64,000 bases of DNA, taken from NCBI GenBank assembly GCA_018139225.1, contig JAGSNX010000004.1, positions 124,001-188,000 of the forward strand, read 5' to 3'. Made by a program: the position numbers and the translations under genes. The notes below the pieces were generated by a model. The model did not search any database, had not been told where the DNA came from, and saw nothing but the letters and a program-made list of their open reading frames with translations. Of this stretch, positions 35,358-44,741 are shown one piece after another. Source of the stretch: Microvirga sp. SRT01. Its GTDB lineage: Bacteria; Pseudomonadota; Alphaproteobacteria; Sphingomonadales; Sphingomonadaceae. Position 1 is the first letter of the stretch; the number at the start of each line of letters is the position of its first letter.

Positions 35358-36053
35358 ATGCCCATCGACCTCATCTGCCTCGATGCCGACGACACGTTGT
35401 GGCACAACATGCGCTTCTTTGCGGAAACGGAGGCGGCGTTCACGGCCATGCTCGCGCCGTTCACCGACGACGAGGCGGCGCGCGCCGCGCTGGAACGGTG
35501 CGAGATCGCGAACTTGCGCCACTATGGCTACGGCGCGAAAAGCTTTACGCTGTCGATGATCGAAACCGCGATCGAACTCGTCGGCGACGATCTGCCGGTT
35601 TCGGTCGTGTCCGACATCCTCGCCGCCGGTCGCCGCCTGCTGGCGCACCCGGTCGAGTTGCTCGACGGCATCGCCGCGACGCTCGACGCGCTGGCCCGGC
35701 GGGGCCGGCTGGTGCTGGTGACCAAGGGCGACCTGCTCCATCAGGAGGCGAAACTAGCCGCATCCGGTCTGGGCGAGCGGTTTGCGGGCGTCGAGATCGT
35801 CAGCGATAAGACACCCGACACGTTTCTGCGCCTGTTCGAACGGTACGGCGTCGCACCCGAACATGCGGTCATGGCCGGCGATTCGATGCGCTCCGACGTG
35901 CTTCCCGCGCTCGACGCCGGTGCATGGGCCGCGTTCGCGCCCCAGCCGGGCGGCTGGTCGCACGAACAGGGCCGGGAGCCGTTCGATCACCCGCGCTACC
36001 GCCGTCTCACCCGGCTCGGCGACCTTCCCGACTGGATCGACGCGATCGCCTGA
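35358..36053 (+). CDS. HAD-family hydrolase
   Basis: A 231-residue haloacid dehalogenase-type phosphatase. Motif I is LICLDADDTLWHNM with the nucleophile and acid/base Asp residues near residue 7-9; motif II is LVLVTKGDL; motif III Lys is in VEIVSDKTPDTFL; motif IV is HAVMAGDSMRSDVLPALDAG. The cap is helical, so it belongs to subfamily I. Preceded by AGAGGAC. The physiological phosphate ester is unknown. It lies 31 bp after ychF. Confidence 0.92.
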   Translation: MPIDLICLDADDTLWHNMRFFAETEAAFTAMLAPFTDDEAARAALERCEIANLRHYGYGAKSFTLSMIETAIELVGDDLPVSVVSDILAAGRRLLAHPVELLDGIAATLDALARRGRLVLVTKGDLLHQEAKLAASGLGERFAGVEIVSDKTPDTFLRLFERYGVAPEHAVMAGDSMRSDVLPALDAGAWAAFAPQPGGWSHEQGREPFDHPRYRRLTRLGDLPDWIDAIA

Positions 36054-36119
36054 CACGCTCCTGCGCTTGTCCCCGCCCTCGGTTTGCCCGATGACGTCCG
36101 TACCGGAATAGGAGCGCGC

Positions 36120-36569
36120 ATGCATTGGTTCGAGGATATCGAGGTCGGCGCCCGACGCGCCTTCGGCTCCTACGCCGTCACGCGCGAGGAGGTGACCGAG
36201 TTTGCGTCCAAATACGATCCGCAACCCTTTCATCTGTCGGACGAGGCCGCCGCGAAGACGCATTTCGGCCGGCTGTCCGCCTCGGGCTGGCACACCTGTG
36301 CGATGACCATGGCGATGATCGTTGAGGACCTGAAGGGACGCGAAGAGGCCGGCCTCGGCTCCCCCGGCATCGACGAACTCAAATGGCTCAAGCCCGTCTA
36401 TCCCGGTGACACGCTGCGCTGCGAAGCGGAAGTGACCGAAAAGCGGCGATCCGCCAGTCGGCCGGAGATGGGCCTCTACAAATCCCGGATGACGGTGTTC
36501 AACCAGGACGATGTCGCCGTGCTGCGCTTCATCTCCAACGGGCTGATCCGGACGCGACCCGCCGACTGA
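36120..36569 (+). CDS. MaoC-like hotdog dehydratase
   Basis: A 149-residue single-hotdog protein. WFEDIEVGARRAFGSYAVTR and FASKYDPQPFHLSDEAAAKT contain the Asp and His of the hydratase active site, followed by HFGRLSASGWHTCAMTM. MaoC-type proteins hydrate trans-2-enoyl-CoA thioesters; many members also act on other acyl-CoAs. The ATG at 36120 is preceded by AGGAGCGCGC, a strong site, so the in-frame ATG at 36084 is unlikely. Cytosolic. Confidence 0.9.
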   Translation: MHWFEDIEVGARRAFGSYAVTREEVTEFASKYDPQPFHLSDEAAAKTHFGRLSASGWHTCAMTMAMIVEDLKGREEAGLGSPGIDELKWLKPVYPGDTLRCEAEVTEKRRSASRPEMGLYKSRMTVFNQDDVAVLRFISNGLIRTRPAD

Positions 36570-36625
36570 ACCCCCAAATGACCGGCTGGATCACCGGGTA
36601 GGGTCACGCCCGGATCGGTGGCTCA

Positions 36626-37228
36626 TCACTGCGCGTTGCGGGCACCCCGCCCACCACCACGTGCGCCAAAGCCCGATCGCGCGGGCCGATCACCAACGCC
36701 GCCGCCCTGCCGTACGCCGCGGTTCTCACGCTGGGTCTGGCGATATTGGCGGTTCACGTCCCGGCGGAACTCCTGGCGGGCGGCGCGGCGACCGTCGCGG
36801 AACTGGCCGCGGTCGATCGTACCGTCGCGATAGGCCTGACGGTTCTGCCGCAGATCGCCGCGATAATCGCGACGCTCGCTACGGTAGTCGCGACGGAAGT
36901 CGGCCCAGTTGTCCCGGATCCGGCCATTGCCCCGACGTCCCGACCAGTAGCTGCGCTGGCGGTCGTTCCACCGGTGCGCCCGGCGGTTGCGGTCGTAGAC
37001 GTACACGCCCGTACCGGGATAATAATAGTCGCCGTACCAGCCGAAATAGCTCGGCGCATAACCGCCGGCATAGCCATACCCCGGATAGCCGGCCCCGTAG
37101 CCGTCGTAATAGCCGGCGCTGCCATAGCCGGCATCGATGCCGCCATAGCCATATCCGTCCGCGCAGGCGGACAATCCTATGCCCAGACCGGCGAGGATGC
37201 CGACGAGGCCGAGACGCTTCAGGAACAT
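36626..37228 (-). CDS. Gly/Tyr- and Arg-rich putative lipoprotein
   Basis: A 200-residue protein with a lipoprotein signal (MFLKRLGLVGILAGLGIGLS then AC, cysteine at about 22). A glycine/tyrosine-rich stretch (residues 25-85, YGYGGIDAGYGSAGYYDGYG) follows, then an arginine-rich C-terminal half (RRDYRSERRDYRGDLRQNRQ). The low-complexity composition suggests a flexible envelope protein, and the basic half may bind polysaccharide or nucleic acid, but this is speculation. The start at 37228 is supported by GGAGGTTCCATC just upstream. Confidence 0.75.
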   Translation of the reverse strand: MFLKRLGLVGILAGLGIGLSACADGYGYGGIDAGYGSAGYYDGYGAGYPGYGYAGGYAPSYFGWYGDYYYPGTGVYVYDRNRRAHRWNDRQRSYWSGRRGNGRIRDNWADFRRDYRSERRDYRGDLRQNRQAYRDGTIDRGQFRDGRRAARQEFRRDVNRQYRQTQRENRGVRQGGGVGDRPARSGFGARGGGRGARNAQ

Positions 37229-37395
37229 GATGGAACCTCCCGTACATGAGGCTCGCGGCGAAAACGCGCCGCCAGTGATGATGTAACGAGAGGCGGGGGC
37301 TCTCGTTCCGTTTAGGCCGTTCATGGCGCGCCAAGGGATTGAAGCTCTGCTGGCATCATGCGACACCTGCCGCTTCCCTCGGGAGATTTACCGGC

Positions 37396-38181
37396 ATGAT
37401 TGCGATGCTCGCTCCTTTGGTCGGTGCCACGGCCGCGCCCTGCATTCCGGTCGCAGGGGCGGATCGACTATGGAGCGCGTCCACGCGCTGGGTCATCGCC
37501 GGCGAGCTCCACGGCACCAACGAAACGCCCGACGCCTTCGCCAATCTCGTCTGCCTCGCGGCGGCGACCGGCCGCTCCGTGACGGTCGCGCTGGAATATC
37601 CGGCGGATGGGCAGGCCGTGATCGACGCATGGCTGGCATCCAACGGTGACACCGCGGCACGATTGGCGCTGCTCACCCTGCTGATCTGGAGCAAAGAATC
37701 CCAGGACGGTCGGAGCAGCATCGCTTTTCTGCGACTCTGGAACACGCTGCGGGTGATGAAGCAGTCCGGCACGATCACCGGCGTCGTCGCGTCGGATGTG
37801 GGGCGTTCGACGCCGCCCGGACAAACCCGCGACGCGGCAATGGCGACGTCATGGACCGCCATTCCGAAGAACGACCGCGACCTCGTCCTGATCCTCGTCG
37901 GCAACGTCCATGCCACGCGCACGCCCGCGATCTTTGGAGATCGGAAGATCATCACCGCCGGGTCGCTGATGCCGCGGAGGCAGACCGTGTCGATCAATGT
38001 CATCGGCATCGGCGGAACGGCGTGGACGTGCGAAAGCGACGGATGTCGCGAACATGACAGCGGCCCGCCGCGGCCTGCGGTGGCGGGCATCACGTTCGAC
38101 AAGAATGCCGAACAATTATGGGACGCGACCTATCAACTGGGCGGCGGTACGACGGCAGCCGCGCCAGCGATTACGCACTGA
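37396..38181 (+). CDS. Secreted ChaN/EreA-like protein (tentative)
   Basis: A 261-residue protein beginning MIAMLAPLVGATAAPCIPVA, a likely signal peptide. The conserved-looking blocks WVIAGELHGTNETP, VTVALEYPADGQAVID and LILVGNVHATRTP recall the GExHG...E, ALExP and GNxHA motifs of the Tiki/ChaN/erythromycin-esterase-like superfamily, which includes haem-binding proteins and metal-dependent hydrolases. Four cysteines in total might form disulfides in the periplasm. The ATG at 37396 follows GGGAG; an in-frame earlier start at 37339 gives a less convincing leader. Function not known. Confidence 0.55.
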   Translation: MIAMLAPLVGATAAPCIPVAGADRLWSASTRWVIAGELHGTNETPDAFANLVCLAAATGRSVTVALEYPADGQAVIDAWLASNGDTAARLALLTLLIWSKESQDGRSSIAFLRLWNTLRVMKQSGTITGVVASDVGRSTPPGQTRDAAMATSWTAIPKNDRDLVLILVGNVHATRTPAIFGDRKIITAGSLMPRRQTVSINVIGIGGTAWTCESDGCREHDSGPPRPAVAGITFDKNAEQLWDATYQLGGGTTAAAPAITH

Positions 38182-38381
38182 CCGACGTGCGGGTTCGATC
38201 GCATGGACGCAGACCGGGTTGCACGCTTCGTCGGCGCGGACGAAGGCCAGACCGGAAAGGCGTCGGGTTGAAGCTCCCGCCTTTCGGACCCGTCCGTGCG
38301 AAGATTGCGCCTCTTTGCCTAGCTGCTCTAGAGGGCCGGGGCACATAATCCGTCGTCGGCCCTGCGCCAGACGGAAACCAG
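38182..38381. other. 200-bp intergenic stretch without visible features
   Basis: Lies between the 3' ends of the ChaN-like gene and apt. An imperfect GGGCCG/CGGCCC inverted pair spans about 38330-38360; otherwise nothing recognisable. Confidence 0.4.
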
Positions 38382-38912
38382 TCAGTGCCCCGGAAACGCC
38401 AACAGCGAGGCGACCGGAACGCCGTCCGCCGCCAATGCGCCCGCGCCGCCCAGATCGGGCAAGTCGATCAGGAATTGCGCCTGCACCACCTCCGCACCGG
38501 CCTTGCGGAGCAGGCGGACGGCGGCGCGGGCGGTGCCGCCAGTGGCAATCAGGTCGTCGACCAGCAGGACGCGGGCACCCGGCGCGCAGGCGTCGGCGTG
38601 CATCGCGATTCGGTCTTCGCCATATTCGAGCGCGTAATCCTCCGCGATCGTCGCGCCCGGCAGCTTACCGTCCTTGCGGATCAGCAGGCAGCCCGCCTTC
38701 AACGGCACGGCGAGAGCCGCCGCGAACAGGAAGCCGCGCGCCTCGATCCCGGCGACGAGGTCGATGGGTTCCGGCGCAGCCGCCGCCATCCGATCGACCG
38801 CCGTCGCCAACCCGTGCGCGTCGAGCAGCAGCGTGGTGATGTCGCGGAACTGGATACCCGGCTTCGGAAAATCCGGAATGGTGCGGATCAGCGCCTTCAG
38901 ATCTTCGTTCAT
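38382..38912 (-). CDS. apt: Adenine phosphoribosyltransferase
   Basis: A 176-residue enzyme converting adenine and PRPP to AMP in purine salvage. It begins MNEDLKALIRTIPDFPKPGI, has FRDITTLLLD and IEARGFLFAAALAVPL, and the PRPP-binding motif VLLVDDLIATGGTARAA near residue 117. Full length for the family. The start at 38912 is placed by AAGGAG six bases upstream; a start two codons earlier would overlap that site. It lies downstream of the petABC operon but behind its terminator, so it likely has a separate promoter or readthrough. Confidence 0.97.
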   Translation of the reverse strand: MNEDLKALIRTIPDFPKPGIQFRDITTLLLDAHGLATAVDRMAAAAPEPIDLVAGIEARGFLFAAALAVPLKAGCLLIRKDGKLPGATIAEDYALEYGEDRIAMHADACAPGARVLLVDDLIATGGTARAAVRLLRKAGAEVVQAQFLIDLPDLGGAGALAADGVPVASLLAFPGH

Positions 38913-38934
38913 CGCCATCTCCTTCGCCTCAAGC

Positions 38935-38962
38935 AAAAAGGGCGGAGCCACCGGCCCCGCCC
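38935..38962 (-). terminator. Rho-independent terminator of the petABC operon
   Basis: On the minus strand GGGCGGGGCC, loop GGT, GGCUCCGCCC form a 10-bp stem (one G-U pair) followed at once by TTTTT. It sits between petC (ends 38994) and apt (starts 38912). Confidence 0.8.
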
Positions 38963-38993
38963 CCTGTTCGATCGCGGCCTTAGGCCGGTCCGA

Positions 38994-39842
38994 TCAATGC
39001 TTCACGTCGCGCCAGACGTTCTGGTAGGCGCCCCATGCCAGGAAGCAGAAGATCGCGATGAAGATCACTGCAGCCAGACCCGCACCGTGGCGCGACTCCA
39101 GCTTCGGCTCTGCGGTCCAAGTCAGGAACGCCGAGACGTCTTTCGACATCTGGTCGCGCGTCGCCTTCGTTCCGTCGGTGTAGGTGACCTGACCGTCTGC
39201 GGTCAGCGGCGGCGGCATCGCGATGTTGAGGTTCGCGAAATACGGGTTGTAGTGCAGGCCCGGCGGCGTCTTCGCGCCCGGGAACTCCTTCACCAGCGCC
39301 GCCGGCTGCGGACGGTAACCGTCCGGTCCGACCAGCGAATAGACGTAGTTCGCACCGTCATGACGCGCCTTGGCGATCAGCGACAGGTCTGGCGGCAGCG
39401 CGTTGTTGTTGGCGGCGCGGGCAGCGACCTCGTTCGCGAACGGAGACGGGAAGCGATCCGACGCGACGTTCTTGCGCGTCGCGGCTTCACCCGTGTCCGG
39501 ATTCACCGATGGCTGCTCGATCACCCACTGACCGGCGATCGCCTTTACCTCGGCCTCGGAATAGCCGATCTCGGCGAGATCGCGGAAGGCAACATACTTC
39601 AGCGAGTGGCAGGCGGCGCAGACTTCCTTGAAGACCTGGAAGCCGCGCTGGACCTGACGATTGTCGAACTTGCCGAAGAAGCCCGCCGACGACAGCTCCG
39701 CATCCTTCGGATGAAGGTGGAAGACGTGCTCGGCCGACTCCGGAGCGGGATCGGTGATCGCGGTCGATACCGTGCCCCAGAGAGCGAGGGCGAGCACGAA
39801 CGTGAACGCCGCGCCGACCAGCATTGCGATGAAGCGAACCAT
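38994..39842 (-). CDS. petC: Cytochrome c1 of the bc1 complex
   Basis: A 282-residue membrane-anchored c-type cytochrome. After the N-terminal hydrophobic signal/anchor (MLVGAAFTFVLALALWGTVS) comes the haem motif CAACHSLKYV near residue 77, and the axial Met lies in LNIAMPPPLTADGQ. A C-terminal helix AGLAAVIFIAIFCFLAWGAY anchors it in the inner membrane. It passes electrons from the Rieske protein to a soluble cytochrome c. It is a separate gene from cytochrome b, unlike the fused fbcH of some rhizobia. Confidence 0.95.
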   Translation of the reverse strand: MVRFIAMLVGAAFTFVLALALWGTVSTAITDPAPESAEHVFHLHPKDAELSSAGFFGKFDNRQVQRGFQVFKEVCAACHSLKYVAFRDLAEIGYSEAEVKAIAGQWVIEQPSVNPDTGEAATRKNVASDRFPSPFANEVAARAANNNALPPDLSLIAKARHDGANYVYSLVGPDGYRPQPAALVKEFPGAKTPPGLHYNPYFANLNIAMPPPLTADGQVTYTDGTKATRDQMSKDVSAFLTWTAEPKLESRHGAGLAAVIFIAIFCFLAWGAYQNVWRDVKH

Positions 39843-39860
39843 GATGCGTGTCAGTCCTTA

Positions 39861-41147
39861 TCAGTTCGCCAGCGCGGTCTTGGCCGGGCTCGTACCTGCG
39901 TGCTTCTCCAGCACCGCCTCGGTGATCGAGTTGGGCAGCGGACGGGGCCGCTCCGACGCGGCGACCAGCGGCAGGATCACGAGGAAGTGCAGGAAGTAAT
40001 AGGCGCTGCCGATCTGGCCGAGCACCACGTTGCGGGCGTTCGCCTCCGCACCGCCGACGTAGCCGAGCAGCAGCACGTCGAACAGCAGCACGATCAGGAA
40101 CGCACGGTACTTCGGACGATAGTTCGCCGAACGGACCGGTGAGCTATCCAGCCAGGGCAGGAAGAACAGCAGCAGGATCGACCCGAACATCGCCAGCACG
40201 CCCCACAGCTTCGCCGGCAGGATGAAGTCCGCGGTGAAGCTCTTGAGGATCGCGTAGAACGGCAGGAAGTACCATTCGGGCACGATGTGCGCGGGCGTCG
40301 AGAGCGGATTCGCCTCGATGTAGTTGTCGGGGTGACCCAGCAGGTTCGGGCTGAAGAAGATCAGCAGCGCGAAGATCAGCATGAACACGCCCAGCCCGAC
40401 CGCGTCCTTGGCGGTGTAGTAGGGGTGGAACGGCACGGTGTCCTGCTCGCCCTTCACGTCGACGCCGGTCGGGTTGTTCGAACCCGGAATGTGCAGCGCC
40501 CAGATGTGCAGGATGATGACGCCCGCGGTCACGAACGGCAGCAGATAGTGGAGCGAGAAGAAGCGGTTCAGCGCGGCGTTGTCCGGCGCATAGCCGCCCA
40601 GCAGCCAGATGCGGATCGTCTCGCCGACCAGCGGAATAGCCGAGAAGAAGCCGGTGATGACCTGCGCGCCCCAGAACGACATCTGACCCCAGGGAAGAAC
40701 GTAGCCCATGAACGCCGTCGCCATCATCAGCAGGAAGATGGTCACGCCGAGCAGCCACACCATCTCTCGCGGCGCCTTGTACGACCCGTAATAGAGGCCG
40801 CGGGCGATATGGATGTAGACGACCAGCAGGAACATCGACGCGCCGTTGGCGTGCGCGTAGCGCAGGAACCAGCCCGCGTTGACATCACGCATGATGCCCT
40901 CGACCGACCCGAAGGCGACGCCGGCATTGGCGGCATAGTGCATCGCCAGCACGATGCCGGTGATGATCTGGATGCCGAGCGCCGCGCCCGCGAGCACGCC
41001 GAAGTTCCAGAAATAGTTGAGGTTGCGCGGCACCGGATAGCCCGCGCCGACCGCGTTGTAGACCAGACGCGGAACGGGAAGCTTCTCGTCGAGCCACCGC
41101 ATCAGCGGCTGCTTCGGCTCGTACTGCTTGGCCCAGGGAAAGCTCAT
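39861..41147 (-). CDS. petB: Cytochrome b of the bc1 complex
   Basis: A 428-residue membrane protein with eight helices, binding two b-type haems. Helix B and D histidines are seen in [40 protein letters not shown], and [20 protein letters not shown]. The Qo quinol site shows [34 protein letters not shown] is the cd loop. It oxidises ubiquinol and moves electrons across the inner membrane. The gene lies 10 bp after petA and 18 bp before petC, in one operon. Confidence 0.97.
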   Translation of the reverse strand: MSFPWAKQYEPKQPLMRWLDEKLPVPRLVYNAVGAGYPVPRNLNYFWNFGVLAGAALGIQIITGIVLAMHYAANAGVAFGSVEGIMRDVNAGWFLRYAHANGASMFLLVVYIHIARGLYYGSYKAPREMVWLLGVTIFLLMMATAFMGYVLPWGQMSFWGAQVITGFFSAIPLVGETIRIWLLGGYAPDNAALNRFFSLHYLLPFVTAGVIILHIWALHIPGSNNPTGVDVKGEQDTVPFHPYYTAKDAVGLGVFMLIFALLIFFSPNLLGHPDNYIEANPLSTPAHIVPEWYFLPFYAILKSFTADFILPAKLWGVLAMFGSILLLFFLPWLDSSPVRSANYRPKYRAFLIVLLFDVLLLGYVGGAEANARNVVLGQIGSAYYFLHFLVILPLVAASERPRPLPNSITEAVLEKHAGTSPAKTALAN

Positions 41148-41157
41148 ATCGGCGACC

Positions 41158-41742
41158 TCAACCCACCGTCACGACGGTGTCGGAATTGAAATTGTACGGC
41201 GGCACTTCGAGGTTCCGCGGCGCAGGTCCCTGACGGATGCGCGCGGCGGTGTCGTAGGCCGAACCGTGGCACGGGCAGAAATAGCCGCCGAACGGCCCCT
41301 TGTTCTCGCCCTCGCCCGCGCCCAGCGGCACGCAGCCGAGATGGGTGCAGACGCCCAGCGTGATCAGCCAGTTCTCCTTGCCGGGCTTGGTCCGCTCGGC
41401 CAGGGTCTGCGGATCGCGCAGGCTGTTCACGGGGACCTTGTTCGCCTCGGCGATCTCCGCCGGCGTCAGGTTGCGCACGAACAACGGTTGCTTGCGGAAC
41501 GACGACTTCACTGCCTGACCGGGCTCGATCTTGGAGATGTCGATCTCCGTCGTCGACTGCGCGAGCACATCGGCGGAGGGGTTCATCTGGTTGACCAGCG
41601 GCAGGACGATCGCGACCGCACCGACGCCCGCGAACGAGACGGCGGCGATGTTGATGAAGTCGCGACGGCGCGGATCATGAACCTCCTCGTGCAGAAGCGT
41701 GGGGTCTTCGCCCGGAGGAAGCCTATCGTCGACAGTCGCCAT
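41158..41742 (-). CDS. petA: Rieske iron-sulfur subunit of the bc1 complex
   Basis: A 194-residue protein. [20 protein letters not shown] is a Tat-like signal anchor that stays in the membrane. The [2Fe-2S] cluster ligands are in [10 protein letters not shown] and CPCHGSAYD (around residues 130-160), with the conserved disulfide cysteines. It takes the first electron from quinol and hands it to cytochrome c1. First gene of petABC; promoter should lie in 41743-41919, shared with the divergent trmL gene. Confidence 0.96.
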   Translation of the reverse strand: MATVDDRLPPGEDPTLLHEEVHDPRRRDFINIAAVSFAGVGAVAIVLPLVNQMNPSADVLAQSTTEIDISKIEPGQAVKSSFRKQPLFVRNLTPAEIAEANKVPVNSLRDPQTLAERTKPGKENWLITLGVCTHLGCVPLGAGEGENKGPFGGYFCPCHGSAYDTAARIRQGPAPRNLEVPPYNFNSDTVVTVG

Positions 41743-41919
41743 TCACCTGAACCCTTGCTCAGAACCCGTATATTTCACGGAAAACCGCGCCATCCGGCTG
41801 CGTATCGCCCGCCGGGCCCCATACCGTCCCCACGGCGAGCCCGCCGCCCTGTTAGCCGCCGTAACACGGATTTGCCAACAGCATTTTGCCCGGCGAGCCG
41901 CGTGGGTTATCGCCGCGGG

Positions 41920-42366
41920 ATGCGCCTCGCCCTCCACGAACCCGACATTGCGGGCAATGTCGGCACCCTGATCCGCACCGCCGCCTGCTTCGGTGTCGGC
42001 ATCGACCTGATCGAACCGATGGGCTTTCCCTGGGGTGATCGCGCGCTCGCACGCGCCGGGATGGACTACGCCCGCACCGCCGATGTGGTGCGACATGCCG
42101 ATTGGACGGCGTTCGAGCGGCAGGTCGCGGGACGGATCGTGCTGCTGACGACGAAGGGGGCGGTCCCGCTGCCCGACGCGAGCTTCCGCACGGACGACGT
42201 GCTGCTGTTGGGATCGGAAGGCGCCGGCGTGCCGGAGGCCGTCCACGACCGTGCCGACCTGCGTGTCGCGATCCCCATGCGACCGGGCTTCCGATCGCTC
42301 AACGTTGCGGTAGCAGGCGGAATCGTGCTCGCCGAGGCGTTACGCCAGACGGGTTGGACAATTTGA
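41920..42366 (+). CDS. trmL: tRNA (cytidine(34)-2'-O)-methyltransferase
   Basis: A 148-residue SPOUT-class methyltransferase, the short TrmL/YibK type that methylates the wobble ribose of leucine tRNAs. MRLALHEPDIAGNVGTLIRT contains the conserved Asn and Arg of motif 1, LLLGSEGAGVPEAV forms the SAM knot, and RSLNVAVAGGIVLAEAL is motif 3. The ATG at 41920 gives the standard N-terminus; longer readings run through the petA promoter region. Divergent from petABC. Confidence 0.94.
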   Translation: MRLALHEPDIAGNVGTLIRTAACFGVGIDLIEPMGFPWGDRALARAGMDYARTADVVRHADWTAFERQVAGRIVLLTTKGAVPLPDASFRTDDVLLLGSEGAGVPEAVHDRADLRVAIPMRPGFRSLNVAVAGGIVLAEALRQTGWTI

Positions 42367-42406
42367 CCGCTCCCGTACTCGCACGGGATTTGCTAGCGGC
42401 CGCGCC

Positions 42407-43249
42407 ATGCTGACGCTCGACGCCGAACAACAGACCGCCCGCGACTGGTTCGAATCGCTCCGCACCCGCATCTGCACGGCGTTCGAGGCGATCGAGCGCG
42501 AGGCAGGTTCGGACGCCGCGTTCGACTATTTCACGTGGGACCGGGTCGACCCGTCGGGTGGGCCCGGCGGCGGCGGCGTGCGCGGCGTGATGAAGGGTCG
42601 CGTCTTCGAAAAGGTCGGCGTCAACGTCTCGACCGTCGGCGGCACGCTGGAAGGGGATTTCGCCCGCTCGATCAACGGCGCGGCGGAGGATCCGCGCTTC
42701 TTCGCCACCGGCATCAGCCTCGTGGCGCACATGGCGAACCCGCGCGTGCCGGCGGTGCACATGAACTGCCGGTTCCTGGCAACGACGAAGCGGTGGTTCG
42801 GCGGCGGCGCCGACCTCAACCCGCCCTTGCCCGTCGTGGAGGACACCGAGGATTTCCACGCCACGCTGAAGGCGGCATGCGACGCGCACGACGCGGATTA
42901 CTATCCGCGCTTCAAGCAATGGGCGGACGAGTATTTCTGGTTGCCGCATCGAAAGGTCCACCGCGGCGTCGGCGGGATATTCTTCGACCATCTGGAACAC
43001 GGGTTCGATCGTGATTTCGCCTTCGTCCGCAACGTGGGAGAGGCATTCCTCGCCACCTACCCGCGCATCGTCCGCCGCCGCATGCACGACACCTTCACGG
43101 ATGCCGATGTCGCAGCGATGCGTGCGTGGCGGGGGCGCTATGCCGAGTTCAACCTCGTCTACGATCGCGGGACGCTGTTCGGGCTGAAAACCGGCGGCAA
43201 CATCGATGCGATCCTGATGAGCTTGCCCCCCCTCGCGACCTGGGAGTGA
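42407..43249 (+). CDS. hemF: Oxygen-dependent coproporphyrinogen III oxidase
   Basis: A 280-residue aerobic haem biosynthesis enzyme converting coproporphyrinogen III to protoporphyrinogen IX. GGGVRGVMKGRVFEKVGVNV, MANPRVPAVHMNCRFLATTK, RWFGGGADLNPPLPVVEDTE, and KVHRGVGGIFFDHLE are family blocks, the last holding conserved His and Asp residues. YAEFNLVYDRGTLFGLKTGG is the C-terminal signature. Cytosolic dimer in characterised members. The next gene, a GNAT protein, begins 4 bp after the stop. Confidence 0.97.
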   Translation: MLTLDAEQQTARDWFESLRTRICTAFEAIEREAGSDAAFDYFTWDRVDPSGGPGGGGVRGVMKGRVFEKVGVNVSTVGGTLEGDFARSINGAAEDPRFFATGISLVAHMANPRVPAVHMNCRFLATTKRWFGGGADLNPPLPVVEDTEDFHATLKAACDAHDADYYPRFKQWADEYFWLPHRKVHRGVGGIFFDHLEHGFDRDFAFVRNVGEAFLATYPRIVRRRMHDTFTDADVAAMRAWRGRYAEFNLVYDRGTLFGLKTGGNIDAILMSLPPLATWE

Positions 43250-43253
43250 TCGA

Positions 43254-43838
43254 GTGGGTCTGACCGCCGTCCCGGACGATCACGTCGCGACGATCGTCAC
43301 GACGCTGGAAATGACGCGCCGCCCTCCCCTGCGCCCCCTTCCAGTCTCTCCCTTTCGGCTGATCCACTGGCCGTCGCCCGCCCCCGAGCGTTACCGGGCG
43401 CTGTTCCGCCGTGTCGGCTCGCCTTGGCTATGGTTTTCGCGGTTGGTCCTGGACGACCGGGCGCTGACCGCGATCATCCACGATCTAGGCATCACAATAT
43501 TTGCCGTGATCGACCGTGCCGGCGTGGAGGTCGGTATGCTGGAACTGGATCACCGTACCACCGGTGCGTGCGAGCTCGGCTATGTCGGGTTGGTCCCCGA
43601 ACTCGCCGGCAAGGGTCACGGCAACTGGCTGATGGCGGAGGCGCTGATGCGCGCATGGCGGCCGGATGTGTCACGCGTCTGGGTGCATACCTGCACGCTG
43701 GACCACCCGACCGCGCTGGGCTTCTACCGGCGGCATGGCTTCGTCGCGATCAAACGCACGACCGAGACGTTCCCGGATCCCCGCGTCAGCGGGATCCTGC
43801 CACGCGACGCCGCGCCTCAGGTTCCGTTGCTGGGCTGA
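43254..43838 (+). CDS. GNAT-family N-acetyltransferase
   Basis: A 194-residue acetyltransferase. The acetyl-CoA binding motif A is LGYVGLVPELAGKGHGNWLM (residues 103-122), followed by VWVHTCTLDHPTALGFYRRH and GFVAIKRT, motif B. FRLIHWPSPAPERYRALFRR is the N-terminal part. It starts at GTG 43254, 4 bp after hemF, and is probably co-transcribed with it. The amine substrate is unknown. Confidence 0.9.
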   Translation: MGLTAVPDDHVATIVTTLEMTRRPPLRPLPVSPFRLIHWPSPAPERYRALFRRVGSPWLWFSRLVLDDRALTAIIHDLGITIFAVIDRAGVEVGMLELDHRTTGACELGYVGLVPELAGKGHGNWLMAEALMRAWRPDVSRVWVHTCTLDHPTALGFYRRHGFVAIKRTTETFPDPRVSGILPRDAAPQVPLLG

Positions 43839-43841
43839 CGC

Positions 43842-44639
43842 CTACGCCCCGTCCTGCCCCTCGCGCGCGGCGACGTAGAGCTGCGCGGTGAACGCCGCGG
43901 CAACGACGCTGAACGCCGTCGTGACGATCGATGCGACCAGACTGGCGAGGAACGCGACCGTCGCGATCGAGCCTGCACCCAGCAGCAGCCGCAGCATCAG
44001 TCCGATCACCACCTGGACTGCGCCGGCGCAGACAAGCAGAAGGATCACGAACAGCAGCATCACGCCGATGATCCGCCACGTCGCGCCGCGGGTCAGCCGT
44101 ACCGACCGCATGATCGCGCCCAGCCCCAGACGCTCCCGCAGGATCACTGCGTTCAGCAGCAGCAGGCGCGCGCCGAGCCAGAAGGCCGCGGCGAAGAACA
44201 GCAGGAAGTAGATCGTCAGGAAGCTACGCAGCCCCGCGGGAATCGTCGTCGGGTCGATGGCACCGGTCGAATAGTCCACGCCGCTCTGCGCCAAGGCGAT
44301 GACCGCCGGGATGAACAACAGGGCGAACGCCAGCCCGAGCAGGATCACCACGCCCAGCGCTACGCCGAGGCGGGACAGCGCGAGCCGGCTCGCCTCCGCC
44401 CGGTCGGTCGCGGGATCGGTCGCGACCGCCAGCATCGCCAGCTGCGCCCACACGGTCGCGACCAGCGCCAGCAGGCCGATCAGCGCGTACAGGCCGGATG
44501 AGGTCGGTGCCACCAGCCCGATCAGGTCGCGCAGGACCGAGGGCAGCAGGATGCCGATGCCCGCGATCGACGCCAGGATGCTCGCCCGCCCTCGCAGGAC
44601 CTCGACCGTGCGATCCCAGACATTGCCCATGCTGACCAT
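43842..44639 (-). CDS. Hypothetical multi-pass membrane protein
   Basis: A 265-residue integral membrane protein with six or so helices (for example [60 protein letters not shown]). Its layout and the cytosolic [20 protein letters not shown] segment recall membrane domains annotated as glycerophosphodiester phosphodiesterase membrane-domain-like proteins, but there is no catalytic domain. The start may be at 44639 or three codons later at 44630. It converges with the GNAT gene, 3 bp apart. Function unknown. Confidence 0.75.
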   Translation of the reverse strand: MVSMGNVWDRTVEVLRGRASILASIAGIGILLPSVLRDLIGLVAPTSSGLYALIGLLALVATVWAQLAMLAVATDPATDRAEASRLALSRLGVALGVVILLGLAFALLFIPAVIALAQSGVDYSTGAIDPTTIPAGLRSFLTIYFLLFFAAAFWLGARLLLLNAVILRERLGLGAIMRSVRLTRGATWRIIGVMLLFVILLLVCAGAVQVVIGLMLRLLLGAGSIATVAFLASLVASIVTTAFSVVAAAFTAQLYVAAREGQDGA

Positions 44640-44741
44640 GCCGCCCGTAACTCCATTTCCCCGTGTTCCGACCCGCATAGCGAAGCACGCACGCACCCGC
44701 CAGCTTGCAAGGGCCAGCGCTCCGCGCCAGATGCGACCGCG

